A stretch of DNA of 64,000 nt, taken from NCBI GenBank assembly GCA_964035545.1, contig OZ037772.1, forward strand, positions 3,046,501-3,110,500, given 5' to 3'. A model generated the notes under the pieces. That model saw only the letters and a list, made by a program, of their open reading frames with translations. It did not search any database and was not told the DNA's origin. Source of the stretch: Bugula neritina (taxonomy: Eukaryota; Bryozoa; Gymnolaemata; Cheilostomatida; Bugulidae). The translations under genes were made by a program, and so were the position numbers. Shown here piece after piece: positions 23,301 to 33,496 of this stretch (the first letter of the stretch is position 1; every line of letters begins with the position of its first letter).

Positions 23301-25775
23301 CTATAGTGTACACCAGGGTTGGGGTCAATTACATGTAAATGTAATTAATTACAATTACATAAAGATTTGTCAATTACAATTACAATTATAATTACAGTTA
23401 AAAAGTAATGTAATTAATTACAATTACAATTACATGGTAATGTAATTAATTACAATTACAATTACTTTTGTTCTCACAAGAGATAACTAGAAGTTATACA
23501 ATGCCACTTCTAGGGTCCAACTACCAGGGGCAATGTTGACAGTGGTGAACCTCCTTTGTTCCCAGCAGTGACACTATAGGGTCAATTCATGCCAAATCAA
23601 CCAAATTTTAAGGGGTTCCATGCCTTTGCTTCTCAGATTTTGCTCATATTTACACATGTTCGGAGCACTATTCGTAAATATTTCTGACATGACAGAAAAA
23701 CTTTTTGAGAAATGACTACATTAGTGGACAAAGGTTGGGAAAACTTTTGAGGAGAATTTGTGATTTCTACTTTTAAACCAACTTATAAATGTCTATATCT
23801 AAACAATTTTTTTAGACTGAGCTTTAAAAATTGATGTAGGAAATATTTAAAGAAATTTCAAAATTTACAAAAATTTGCCCATATTCAATGGTTTAGCATA
23901 TATGCACACAAAGTATTCTGTAGTATGTGTTGCTACTAGTGCAAATTGATAGGTGTTATCAAATCGCACAGCAAATTTTAAGACTTAGTCTAGAAAAATG
24001 TTTGAGATATAGATGTTTATAAATTGCTCTAAAAGTAGAAATCACAAATGTTCCTTAAAGTTTTTCCCAACCTTTGTCCACAAATGTAGTCATTTCTCAA
24101 AAAGTTTTCTGTCAGGTCAAAAATATTTAAGATGAGTACTCAGGACATATGTAGGCCTATTTGGTGTAAATATAAACAAACTCTGAGACACAAAAGCACC
24201 GGCCATGTGGTGAGTTGGCATGGACTTGTTATTTAACAGTAGGCATGGTAGGAAAAGAATGATTTTTTCAAGATTTAAAAGTTTGAAGTAATTGACATGT
24301 AATTATAAAGTAATTGTAAAATTCAATTACATTAGCAATGTAATTAATTACAATTACAATTACATGTTTATACATCAATTACAAATTACATTCAATTACT
24401 TGAAAAAATGTAATTAATTACAACCAATTACAATTACAAATTACAATTACCCAAACCCTGGTGTACACAGAGTATATATAAATAGACACAGTTATACACA
24501 GAGTATATATAAATATACACAGCTATACACAGAGTATATATAAATATACACAGCTATACACAGAGTATATATAAATATACACAGCTATAGTGTACACAGA
24601 GTATATATAAACATACACAGCTATATACAGAGTATATATAAATATACAGCTATAGTATACACAAAGTATATATATAAACATACACAGCTATACACAGAGT
24701 ATATATAAACATACACAGCTATATACAGAGTATATATAAACATACACAGCTATAGTGTACACAGAGTATATATAAATATACGCAGCAACAGTAAGGGTTG
24801 ACACCATAATTTAGAATAAAGGAAGATTCTGTTTTCACCTGAAGAAGGTAGAAGCTGTTGGGTGGTCCTGTGTTCAATAGATGAGAGATTATCTCGGTAT
24901 ATGGTGTACGCATCATCAGATATGGGAGTGAGTCCTTGGTGGTCACATTTGAAGAGAGAGAAAGGTTCTGATACTCTGTGGGATATGTACAGTACATCAA
25001 TTCAGACATGTACAGATTTGATGGATATAACGGTTTGTCTACTGTGAGCTATAGTCTATAGCTATAGCCAACTATACTATGTATTGTACAGAAAGAAACA
25101 CTTTCTCTCTCGTATACAATGGCAAATATTCACATATATCTTTATTGTATACTGTGGTGTTAATAACTGGTCAATATTAATACAGTCTCTGCCCCCACTA
25201 CTATAAACCATATGTAAAACTAGTAACATTTCTGTCAATATCCATTAATAACATTCTGAGAACAGCATGTATATAAATGATAACTTTTTACCAGTAAATA
25301 TTTCTACTGTAAGAACAGCTCACAGGAAAGCCAGGTTGTCGACTACTGACTCATAATTATCACTAGTTGACTACTAGTAACCATGGTAACAACTAACATC
25401 CTATTACTATCAAATGTTACTTGCTATCACCTGAATAAGTATCAGAATAGAGGGATAGTGTATGAATAATGTTGGCAGACAGCAGCCTACCAGTATGTCA
25501 CTCTTAGTAACTGAGTCAATATACTGAGAAGTTACAGGGAGATGATACAATCCTTATATCTAATCACTTGTACTAAACGAGGAACAAGAAAACTTGTGTT
25601 CTAGTGTGAACCAAAATCTCTACTTAGCTACAAACATAGCTGATACTCTCCCCTGTTTATATAATAAAATTGTAATCTAAAGAATACAAACACACTTTTC
25701 CTTAGTGGATGTCAGGACTGGACTACTCAAAGCTCTCACCAGTTTTAACTTCTCAGGAGCATTGAGGAACACGGT
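16639..25775 (-). CDS. multi-exon gene of unknown identity (gene-level model)
   Basis: At least thirteen candidate exons run right to left: 25775-25740, 25486-25431, 24975-24839, 21845-21774, 21305-21105, 20712-20643, about 19530-19326, 19022-18915, 18017-17916, 17562-17447, 17351-17281, 17131-17005 and 16821-16639. Nearly all have clear acceptors and GTGAGT-like donors, and long runs agree in phase. The product would be a mostly helical intracellular protein with no signal peptide or membrane segment in the parts seen. Three joints do not agree in phase (25740 to 25486, 21105 to 20712 across an N gap, and 17281 to 17131), so exons are missing or lesions exist. The introns carry minisatellites and two MITEs. 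I could not name the family. Confidence 0.55.
17447..19530 (-). CDS. unknown minus-strand gene: four exons linked in phase
   Basis: Exons about 19530-19326, 19022-18915, 18017-17916 and 17562-17447 join with matching phases (1, 1, 1, 0). Readable parts are SIDSLSEILSCENKLTSMEL, KVFDCILQQCELCRISAGSI, MACAQGALAQCIHTSTEKLT and YGAVNRVLNQVQSFLTSYRD. Amphipathic helix character is clear. The acceptor of the first exon is uncertain (about 19528-19540). The four-exon phase agreement is the best evidence that this gene is real. Confidence 0.65.
18831..18900 (+). ncRNA. tRNA-like sequence (5' half), probably a relic
   Basis: GCCCCTGTAGTGTAATGGTA has the start and box A spacing of a tRNA gene. After the anticodon-arm position the sequence drifts to T-rich DNA, and box B is only weakly recognisable (GGGTTTGAAA). 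It lies in an intron of the minus-strand gene. A pseudo-tRNA or SINE head is more likely than a working tRNA. Confidence 0.35.
19176..19250 (+). repeat. short dispersed repeat R2, copy 2
   Basis: It matches 13825-13905 in the same orientation and lies in an intron of the minus-strand gene. Confidence 0.65.
19856..20422. repeat. 22-bp minisatellite, about 26 copies
   Basis: The unit is ACAGAGTAACATGAAGGTAT plus AT, with very few variants. Because 22 is not a multiple of 3 and the unit lacks stops, all three minus-strand frames are open for nearly 200 codons. None of these is a gene. It sits in an intron of the minus-strand gene. Confidence 0.97.
20643..20712 (-). CDS. unknown minus-strand gene: exon KKDGFNTFWVNKDGLIYRHRLDR
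   Basis: The acceptor TTTTGTAG and donor AGA|GTGAGT are strong. The motif F-x-V-N-x-D-G-L-I-x-x-H-R-L-D resembles the end of DUF2358 (C6orf136-like) domains, but one motif is not enough for a family call. The 200-N gap lies between this exon and the one before it. Confidence 0.5.
20838..21037. other. assembly gap, 200 N
   Basis: Exactly 200 unknown bases, flanked on the right by a GA-rich microsatellite (21038-21060). A round-number gap indicates a scaffolded assembly, and the true length may differ. An exon of the minus-strand gene may be hidden here. Confidence 1.
21105..21845 (-). CDS. unknown minus-strand gene: exons 21845-21774 and 21305-21105
   Basis: Two exons join in phase 0. The first encodes RKHFLCDTDGVISSELIRL and the second a Ser/Asn-rich stretch ending in LEEIKVKITEQ. 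The preceding exon, 24975-24839, also ends in phase 0 with NSFYLLQ. A 20-bp minisatellite fills the intron between the two. Confidence 0.55.
21321..21690. repeat. 20-bp minisatellite, about 18 copies
   Basis: The unit is GGATCTACAGTACAAGGAGA with variation mainly at two purine positions. Intronic in the minus-strand gene. Confidence 0.95.
22005..23174 (+). mobile_element. hAT-type MITE, copy 1 (1170 bp), with nested element
   Basis: The termini are CAGGGTTGGGG and CCCCAACCCTG, flanked by a perfect 8-bp target duplication GTAACAGC (21997-22004 and 23175-23182). A CAGGG-type end with an 8-bp duplication is the signature of hAT transposons. The subterminal regions are filled with TGTAATTAATTACAATTACA motifs. 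There is no coding capacity. A second element is nested inside at 22266-22905. Confidence 0.92.
22266..22905 (+). mobile_element. nested 640-bp non-autonomous element (GGGTCATT termini)
   Basis: Ends GGGTCATTCCAT and ATGAAATGACCC are imperfect inverted repeats flanked by TATA on both sides. The related MITE copy at 40196-40705 has the same surrounding sequence with a single TATA and no insert, so it shows the empty site. A TA or TATA duplication could fit a Tc1/mariner-like or other superfamily; I cannot decide. No open frame. Confidence 0.8.
23238..24790. repeat. 31-36-bp minisatellite split by a MITE
   Basis: Units based on CACAGAGTATATATAAATAT followed by ACACAGCTATA occupy 23238-23313 and 24461-24790, with the second hAT-type MITE between them. 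Confidence 0.85.
23314..24460 (+). mobile_element. hAT-type MITE, copy 2 (1147 bp)
   Basis: The ends are the same as copy 1, with a perfect 8-bp target duplication GTGTACAC (23306-23313 and 24461-24468). It also holds the nested GGGTCA element, starting at 23579, but the right end of that element is lost (homology stops near 24223). The same nested insert in both copies shows the composite itself was mobile. Confidence 0.92.
24839..25486 (-). CDS. unknown minus-strand gene: exons 25486-25431 and 24975-24839
   Basis: The first exon reads LLSANIIHTLSLYSDTYS and ends in phase 1. The second can continue it as YQNLSLSSNVTTKDSLPYLM through to FYLLQ. A second frame of the 24975-24839 exon is also open (EPFSLFKCDHQGLTPISDDA), so the frame choice rests on phase agreement with its neighbours. 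Confidence 0.45.
25740..25775 (-). CDS. unknown minus-strand gene: exon TVFLNAPEKLKL
   Basis: Acceptor TTTTGTAG and donor CTG|GTGAGA bound 12 codons open in one frame only. It is the most upstream exon that I can support; the start codon was not found. Confidence 0.45.
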
Positions 25776-26800
25776 CTACAAAATACACCCACACATATCT
25801 AGAACTACCCTCTATATTCACTAAACAGAGTTCCTCAGTCTATTCAGCATGATAGGACACACCCAGCAGGAAATAAACTCAAGGCTAAAACAGTTATCTG
25901 ACTGCGAATCACACATTTTATGTTTCCACATTGAAGAACACATTGAACCAGCACACACTAGGCTAACTACAATCAGCTAGTCTCATGGTTCTCTCTCATA
26001 CTACAGAGAGCTAAGTCTATCTAACTGGTGGCCAGCTATAAAGTTCTGAGTATTTATATAGTGTGCCCATGAATTGTTAACAGGGTGGACTCAACTTCTT
26101 TAACCCCTTCGTCTCGAACTCTCTGTATAATACTTATATTATGGGGCGCAGTAGCTATGTATTTTTGTAAATTGAAAAAAAAGTATTTAAATATACTCCA
26201 GTTGCAGTTTTATAATAGATTAGGAGACAACTAGCTAATGTTTAAATGAAAACATTTAATGGCCTACACCAAGCTTGAAAATAATTAGATATAAGCCTAC
26301 CCCTTGTGCTAGTCACATATTATTATTCATAGCTTAAGTGAGCTGAAGCACACATCACAGTGGCTGATCATCACCACACACATTCTCACACTGTTCTCAT
26401 AAACTGCAGAGTCGTAAATGGTACTTGAACTCGAACTGAAAGTGTTGCTCATAACTGTTCATATTGACACTGACATTATGAAGTTAGTAGTGATATTTCA
26501 TTTTCAATAGTAGGGCTTTTAGATGGTATTGATTCATCCACAATGAGAAATACTTGCAAATGTTGATAAATTATTTTATGATTGAATTCGTGAGTTATAA
26601 TCATAATGTGTATCATTCAAATGTGAATACTGAACATGATCTGGTGACCTTCATTACCTCATATTGATTCATCATAACTGTCAGTATAATTGTGCCATAG
26701 AGAATTCTATTAAGTTTGAAAATTGACATTCAGTTTCACATTGCTCATTCAGTGATCCATGCTTAGTGTCACATTGGCCTTCAGGCTTAAAGCAACGAAA
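25776..26800. other. region upstream of the minus-strand gene, nothing assigned
   Basis: The promoter and first exon of the minus-strand gene should lie here or further right. I found no convincing ATG exon, CpG-rich segment or TATA box that I can support. Confidence 0.35.
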
Positions 26801-26809
26801 TCTAACAGT

Positions 26810-28690
26810 AACACTATCTATAAGTATATTTATATTATTATCAAGTATTAGCATTATGACATAAAATTAAACTTAAAGCCTGTCAGTTATAGTGTCTATG
26901 AAATTAAATTCCAAAAATAAAAACAAAACAAAAGTAACTTTTATTCACGCTTCAACTTTCAAAACGAAGACTAAGTTCAACCCAACGAGGTAAGAGATGA
27001 TCATTTAATCAGTTAATCACAATGCCTAGTATGTTATCACATTCACGCAAGCTTTCACTGTGAATCACAATGATTATGAGTATGATTTAATGAGTATCAG
27101 TATGGCAATCCCAACGACAATAACTAATAAGTATAACTGTTAGTGTGAGTGACTGACTGAGTGTGACTGATAAGAGCCAGGCCAATGCCAGGGGCAATCG
27201 CAATCGGTATGACTGAATCACTATCAGTATAAGTATTACAATCACAAAGTCAAATGACAATGCCATTATAGCACTATCAATATCATATTGAATTGAATTT
27301 TGATTGCGATTATCAAATAGCACCCTCTTAGTTCTTACTATTACTATTAGTATTACTTACAACTTGCTTATGCAAGAGAATTAAATCTTTAAAGCGTAGC
27401 ATCCTTTTCAAGCAAAATAAGGATAATAAGTTTCGTCAAATTGAGTTAAAAACTACAACTTATAAGTCACAAGTATAAAGCAACTCATCACTAATCCTAG
27501 TCATAGTGGGTACGGCAGGCATATAGCATTATTTATTTTACAATGCGACAAGATTATCTAGACGGTGCGCTTACGCCTCTCATTGTACTTAAAGGCCGTA
27601 AGCATCCAGATTATTTATTACATTTGAGCAAAAGTTTGCATGCTTTTCAACTGTTTTATCAGCATTTCATCCAATTTCTTATACGAAAACACTACAAAAA
27701 TGCAAGTAAAAGTGGTCACATTAGGTGTCTTAGACTTGCCCAGACTTGCCCGCGAGCGTGCCCTCCGTGTCCTATTCTGACGTGGGGATGGCAAAATAGC
27801 CCTATTGTAGCGTGAGTTTATATCGCGTAAAGTTATTAAAGGCGGGTTTGTCTCAGATTCTCGTCATTCGTAGCTCAAATCACATGAATGTTACTCTTCG
27901 GGTGGCTACTAATAACTAACGTTAGCTACGCAACATCAAGAAAGGTAACTAATTTGACTGTTTTCAAATGGACTATTCCATTTCGCTGGTTTGTAACTTG
28001 CCGTAAATCACAAAATAATTATCTTCCCTATTTTAATTTCAATTATCACGTCGACCACACTACCAGAAAATTACTTTTAAATATGCAGTAAATGATGATT
28101 TTCAACCGTTTTGTGATGAATTATAGGTTAGTAGTTGTCTACGTAAAATCAAGTTTTAAAATTTGTAACTGAATCAGTGAATCACAGTATCAGTATGAGT
28201 ATGACTATGAATATCACTATGTCTATGACTCTCACTCAGTCTGACTATCGCCTATTGGTGAACTATTAGTATTATTAATAATATTCAATGGTTATATTTA
28301 TTAATACTATTAATAATCATAATGATAATCATATGACATTTGACAATATCAGTATGTTACGGAGCAGGATCAGTTTCGAAACTAATACTAATAGTAATAG
28401 TAATAGTAATACTTATGTTATAATATTAGTTATAACTATAAGTATAAGTTATATCGATAGCAATATTAATATAAATATTTATATTCATAGTAATATTAAT
28501 AGCAAATGTAATATTATTATGTTGATAGTTATACTTGTAAGTTATAGTATAAAGCAAACGAAACAAGTATTAATTTGAACTGCTGGTCTTAAAATAAAAA
28601 ATAAAATAAATATAAATAATAAATTATAATAATTTAATTATACTAATACTAATAGTAATAGCAATACTTTTACAGTAATATAATTATAAT
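26810..28690. repeat. left degenerate hexamer arrays
   Basis: Outer parts are built from variants such as AGTATG, ACTATG, AATATC and ACTATC in near-perfect 6-bp register (27060-27350, 28180-28260). The inner part is built from TAATAN units (28265-28690). A less repetitive, CpG-containing segment lies at 27480-28130. Open frames over the arrays are artefacts. Confidence 0.65.
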
Positions 28691-30085
28691 AAATTTATAA
28701 AACCCAAACAACTTTAAATTTAATGAACAACTTTAAATACAAACATAAAGATAATATTAAATAATTATAATCATAATGGTCATAACAATAAATATGATTC
28801 CAATAATTACCAATATATTATATAATATTTAAATTATTTTAATTTATAATTATAATCATAATTTTTATAGTTATAGTGAATAAATTCAATATGACATAAT
28901 TACTATAATATAAAGCAGTCAGTCTATCTCTAATGCTGATTGATATTCAGATTGTTATGACTGTATCATTATTCACTAACTCTAAGAGTAAGTGACTACA
29001 ATCATTAGTATCAATGTTGTGTTAGAGTACTATACCCATTGGAATTTTGATAAATCCATTATATTTACAACTCTGCCTGTTACAGCTATTAATAAATTGA
29101 ACCAAAATACTAACAGTGCCTAATCATCGCCTTATTTGTAAAATAATCACTATCATAATGCTCAAGTTAATAGATTGGAAATTATTGAAAATTATATTGA
29201 TGCTAATATAACTATGACATTGCATGCATCCAAGTAGTGATGTTGTAATATATCTTGGAAGATAATTACATTATAATAAGAGTTAAATTCCTCTAAGTAA
29301 CTTTTTTGCAATTATTCCTTAGAATAACTATAACTTATACTCCTAATATTTAGTAGCGCATTAGTTTTAGATTGAGCTACTAATTGTATTTATTGCATGT
29401 GAAGGTTAGTTATTCTCCATCAGCTGCATGAATGTGACTGGTAAATTTTGTAACCTTTGGCAGTAATAACTCTATAGCATAAATTAGACACATTTTTATA
29501 AAAATACATAATTGCTATAGCTGCTAGTAATTCTAATGGGTGAAATAATATTACTTTCACCAGCATTAATTTTTACTTTGTTCATGCTTCATGAAGCATT
29601 TTCTAAATTCTTTTTTAAATAAATTTCTACAATACATATAATGTGCTGAATAGATTACATATGTTGGGGTTCTTCCTTTACTGCAGCTCAGCCTACACTC
29701 CCGCCACAAATGTTCCTAAACTACTAGCTCCATCAGGACACAGGTTGATGGAGCTGTATTGATAGAAACTTCTCTTTTTAGCAGTAGAGGCATCATGGAA
29801 AATGGCAAGTATTTTACTCAATAAGAATGCAGTTTTTTACTTCTACAAATTTGATAGCCTACACTATTCTATTTAAATGGAGACTGGTCTGACATGATGT
29901 GTCTGCAATTTATTAGTTATAATATAGTAAATACTATGCGGGCCTATAGATAAAAAGGCTCAAAAAATAATTAAAAAAAACATTACACAATGCTGTACTT
30001 ATTAGCAATGTGATACTTAGCAACTAATTTCACATTATTATTGTTTGCAAAGTTTTATATATCTACATATGTTTGTTCAATTCAG

Positions 30086-30246
30086 TGTTCTGGAATAGAA
30101 GGTTCCAACAGCAGGGAAAAGCCTTGAACAAGATATTATGTTCTACATCTCCAACTCATTTTAACTTTGCTGGTCAGTCCATTGTGTATCTGGAGCATAG
30201 TTTTGTATTTTCAAGTAGTCCATCAGATACCTTTGTAGATAGTTAA
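30086..30246 (+). CDS. candidate terminal exon, unknown protein
   Basis: After the acceptor ATTCAG, a frame of 52 codons (FWNRRFQQQGKALNKIL onward) runs to TAA at 30244-30246. Open length and lower AT content suggest coding. No family recognised, and no upstream exon assigned with certainty; a short open tail at 29690-29763 after TTTACTGCAG could be an alternative end. Confidence 0.25.
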
Positions 30247-30354
30247 GATTACAATGTTTGTGCAATGATGTCCATAATGTTGAACTGATTTATTGAAACT
30301 AAAACTGTTCTTAATTATAACAAAACTTGACAATCTTTACAAAAGACTAATGTC

Positions 30355-30896
30355 CTATAATCTATCTTCATTGTAAACAAAATTAGAAACTTCCACATCA
30401 GCAAATTGTTTATCATCATCTGTAGGTGGAAGACGCTTGCACTCAGTTATAAAGGCAAGCTGAAAGTGGTTTTCTTTGCCTTCTATGAAGATTTGAAAAG
30501 AGCCAGAAAATTAATACTCTATAACTGCAAAACCATGTTGTAGTGTCTTGTGTTATTGATTGAATTATCTAAAAGAAAAATTGTTGTATCATTATAATTT
30601 TGCTGTTAATGAATTAGCAAATCTACTTATCTTGGTAAATATGTTCAAGAACAAATACTATAGTGTAACTCAGTTTTGGTTATGTGTATGCTCCTTAAGT
30701 GAATTTACAGCAGATGTTAAACTATATATTAGAGACTGATATGGGAATTAAATTTGAGCTAACCATGATGATGTAAATAGCTGTTGTATGTGACTTGGAG
30801 AACTCTGCTGGCCATGTCAGTTCAAATACACCATTATTGAAATTCAGCCTTTTCACAACTATGGCAGCATTCTGACTGCTCCTTAGCTTTCTGCGC
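30355..30896 (-). CDS. candidate two-exon 3' end of an unknown gene
   Basis: Exon 30896-30832 (RRKLRSSQNAAIVVKRLNF) has acceptor ATTTCAG and can splice from a GTGTAT donor in phase 1 to exon 30482-30355 (EGKENHFQLAFITECKRLPP onward), which ends at TAG. If the donor is not used, the first frame stays open as FNNGVFELTWPAEFSKSHTT. The gene converges on the candidate exon at 30086-30246 with about 110 bases between the stops. Unknown family. Confidence 0.3.
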
Positions 30897-31639
30897 CTGA
30901 AATTTCTTCTACTTGCACCATTCTTCTATTGGTGGAATGTTAGTCTATAACAAACAGGTGTACCAAAGCTAAAGAAAAATCTAATTCACTTCACTAGGAT
31001 ATTATTCAACTCATTTAAATTTAATATATAGCGGTAAAACAATCACATAATTGTATTTATTTTATCAGCTTTACTTTACAAAGCTGAACCATATGATTTA
31101 GTAACTTGTCACCATAATAAACATTGTACAACATACAAATTGAAAACCTGATGTGATTGCTTTTTAATAGAATATACATCACAAACATGTTACTTTAATA
31201 AGCATGTTCATAATAAAAGTATTAAACCAGTTTGAAAAATTTTTTGTTATGTAAGGGATCACAAAACTACATCATTTTAGATCTGTAGCTTAATGTTCCT
31301 TAAGCAACGGGCTGCTATGACTAATTAACTTTCTATCATTGCATTTGATTGTTCTACTCATAGTGTATTGGCGAGTTAAAATTATTGGTAATTTAATGTA
31401 TATTTTAGCTACCTCTGTACAATCAATGTCATAGTAATATCTATTGGATTTTAAATTTCACTGAGTTTATAGTAATTCATTGCATAACATTTGGCTAGTT
31501 CTCTAGTTCATTAAATAACCATACAAACTTTAATTTACAACATGACAAAACACACAAAGCAAAATTAAAATAAGCATATTATGAACCAATGTAATTGATA
31601 AGTGATAATGCTGTTGTAAAACATAAATTATCAAATTGA

Positions 31640-33488
31640 AATAGTTATTATTACTATTACTATTAGTATTACTATCATTATAACAACTATAATTATTATT
31701 AGTATTACTATTAGTATTAGCATTAGTAGTAAAAAATGAGTAGAGTTCAACATATACAATCTAGCTTACTATAAAAGTAGAAGTAGAACTTCTAAAACTA
31801 TCATCTGCATCATTATCAGAACTATGAGTAATACTAGTAGTTGTACTGATAGTAATACTATTATATTAATATTATTTAATTATTCATTATTAATTAATTA
31901 TTGATACTAATAGACAATAGTAATAGTATAACTATGAGTATGAGACTTGGGCTGGCAGTGATTATCACTATCAGTATCAGCATCGTCATAGTCAAAAGTT
32001 ACAAGAATTAGAAGCCATATTGATATTCATATTGATATTCTCATTGAGTTATGCATAGCCATATTCATAGTAATAGACATAGTCTATCACTGATTGAGTT
32101 AATGTCATAGTGATACTCATACTCATAATTAATTTATACGATACTCATACTCATAGTCATAGAGTATCATAGTCATAGTGACACTTCACCGTGAATTTCA
32201 ATTTAATAATTTCAATTTAATATTATCATTGTTGCTAATAGTAATATTATGTCTTACTCTTAGTCTAACAGCAGCTTTATGAAGAAGTTGAACATAACTG
32301 ATAACAAAACAAATTTAAAAAATAATATTGTAACAATCAATATAATAATAATGTATATCAATATGCTAGCAACCTAATTTTCAGCTCACTTCATTAACTT
32401 TCCGTGCAGTATTGTGATAGAATAAATTTATTAATGGTGACCTTGACATCTTCGTCCAAACGCCTTTCACGTCAAGCCCCGAACCAATTTGTAAAAATTT
32501 TGGATTTTTTACTTTTGATTATTTTTTACGAAAAGAGCTTCAAAATAAATTTAAAAAAAGTGATCTGTTGTCCACATGAAAAGAAATATATAAGCCAATT
32601 TTCTAAATTCAAAAAGTTACCAGAGGGTCACAATATTTTTTTTAAAAAATCTGTATTTTCACGGCAAGCTCTATATGTCAATATAGAAAAATAGAAGACA
32701 ACTCTTCTTTCAGATTTTTCATGTGCCATGGTCACGTCAATATCAGTGCTATTAACACATATATTTTAATTCATTTTTTCTGGTATATTGAGTTGAGATT
32801 TTTTTTATATATTTTGTGAATGCAACTAAAAAAGTATGAACTTTTATTTAACAGTAATTGATTTTATCAAAATAACCTGGATGCCTACGATGTTTAAGCA
32901 ATATCCAATTGTATGGTTTTTATGACTTTAAAATCCGTTTTTGAGAAGCAAGGCTAGATAGAAATTAATGATCGATATTGACTCGCTAAGAGTACTCATG
33001 TAAACCCGCAAACTACAACTTTTAACTTGATCGCAAAGCTGGAAGTACGATAAGCGTCGCCGTATTGATTTCAGGCGAATTTTAGCTTATTTCTTTCAAA
33101 CTGCTGAGAAGTAATATTTGCTTCCAATTTATGTCTGTATCAGCCATCAGGGCTATCGCGATACAATTATAAATGTTCTTAATTCAATCAATATTATGAA
33201 ATAATTAATGTAGGAAATTCAATTTTGACTATATAGAATAATCTCAATCTGAATAAGTAGTATTTATTTATTGTAACACTTGCACTTCGTCTTACTCTTA
33301 CTCTTAGTCAGATAACATAGTACATACTGATACTCATACTGATACTAATACTTATACTCAATCCCATACTCAATCTCATACTGAGTCCGATACTCATAGT
33401 CATAGTGATAGTCTTTGCCATTTATTGCTAGATAATTTAAGCTAGTACTAGTACTACTACTAGTAGTACTACTACTAGTAGTACTACT
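31640..33488. repeat. right degenerate hexamer/trimer arrays
   Basis: The block mirrors the left one. TAGTAN-type units are inner (31640-31930), CATACT/CATAGT-type units outer (32030-32190, 33325-33410), and an ACTACTAGTAGT trimer array is outermost (33440-33488). A CpG-containing, less repetitive stretch with a 96-codon open frame (32404-32694) lies between; I do not call that frame a gene. Confidence 0.6.
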
Positions 33489-33496
33489 ACTAGTAG

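Noticed and set aside
27543-27815. 90-codon plus-strand frame in a CpG-containing patch of the left array region
   Set aside because: No recognisable domain and no supporting splice or promoter signal; kept only as part of the array description.
32404-32694. 96-codon plus-strand frame in the right array region
   Set aside because: No ATG context, splice signals or motif; low-complexity Lys/Phe content fits AT-rich DNA.
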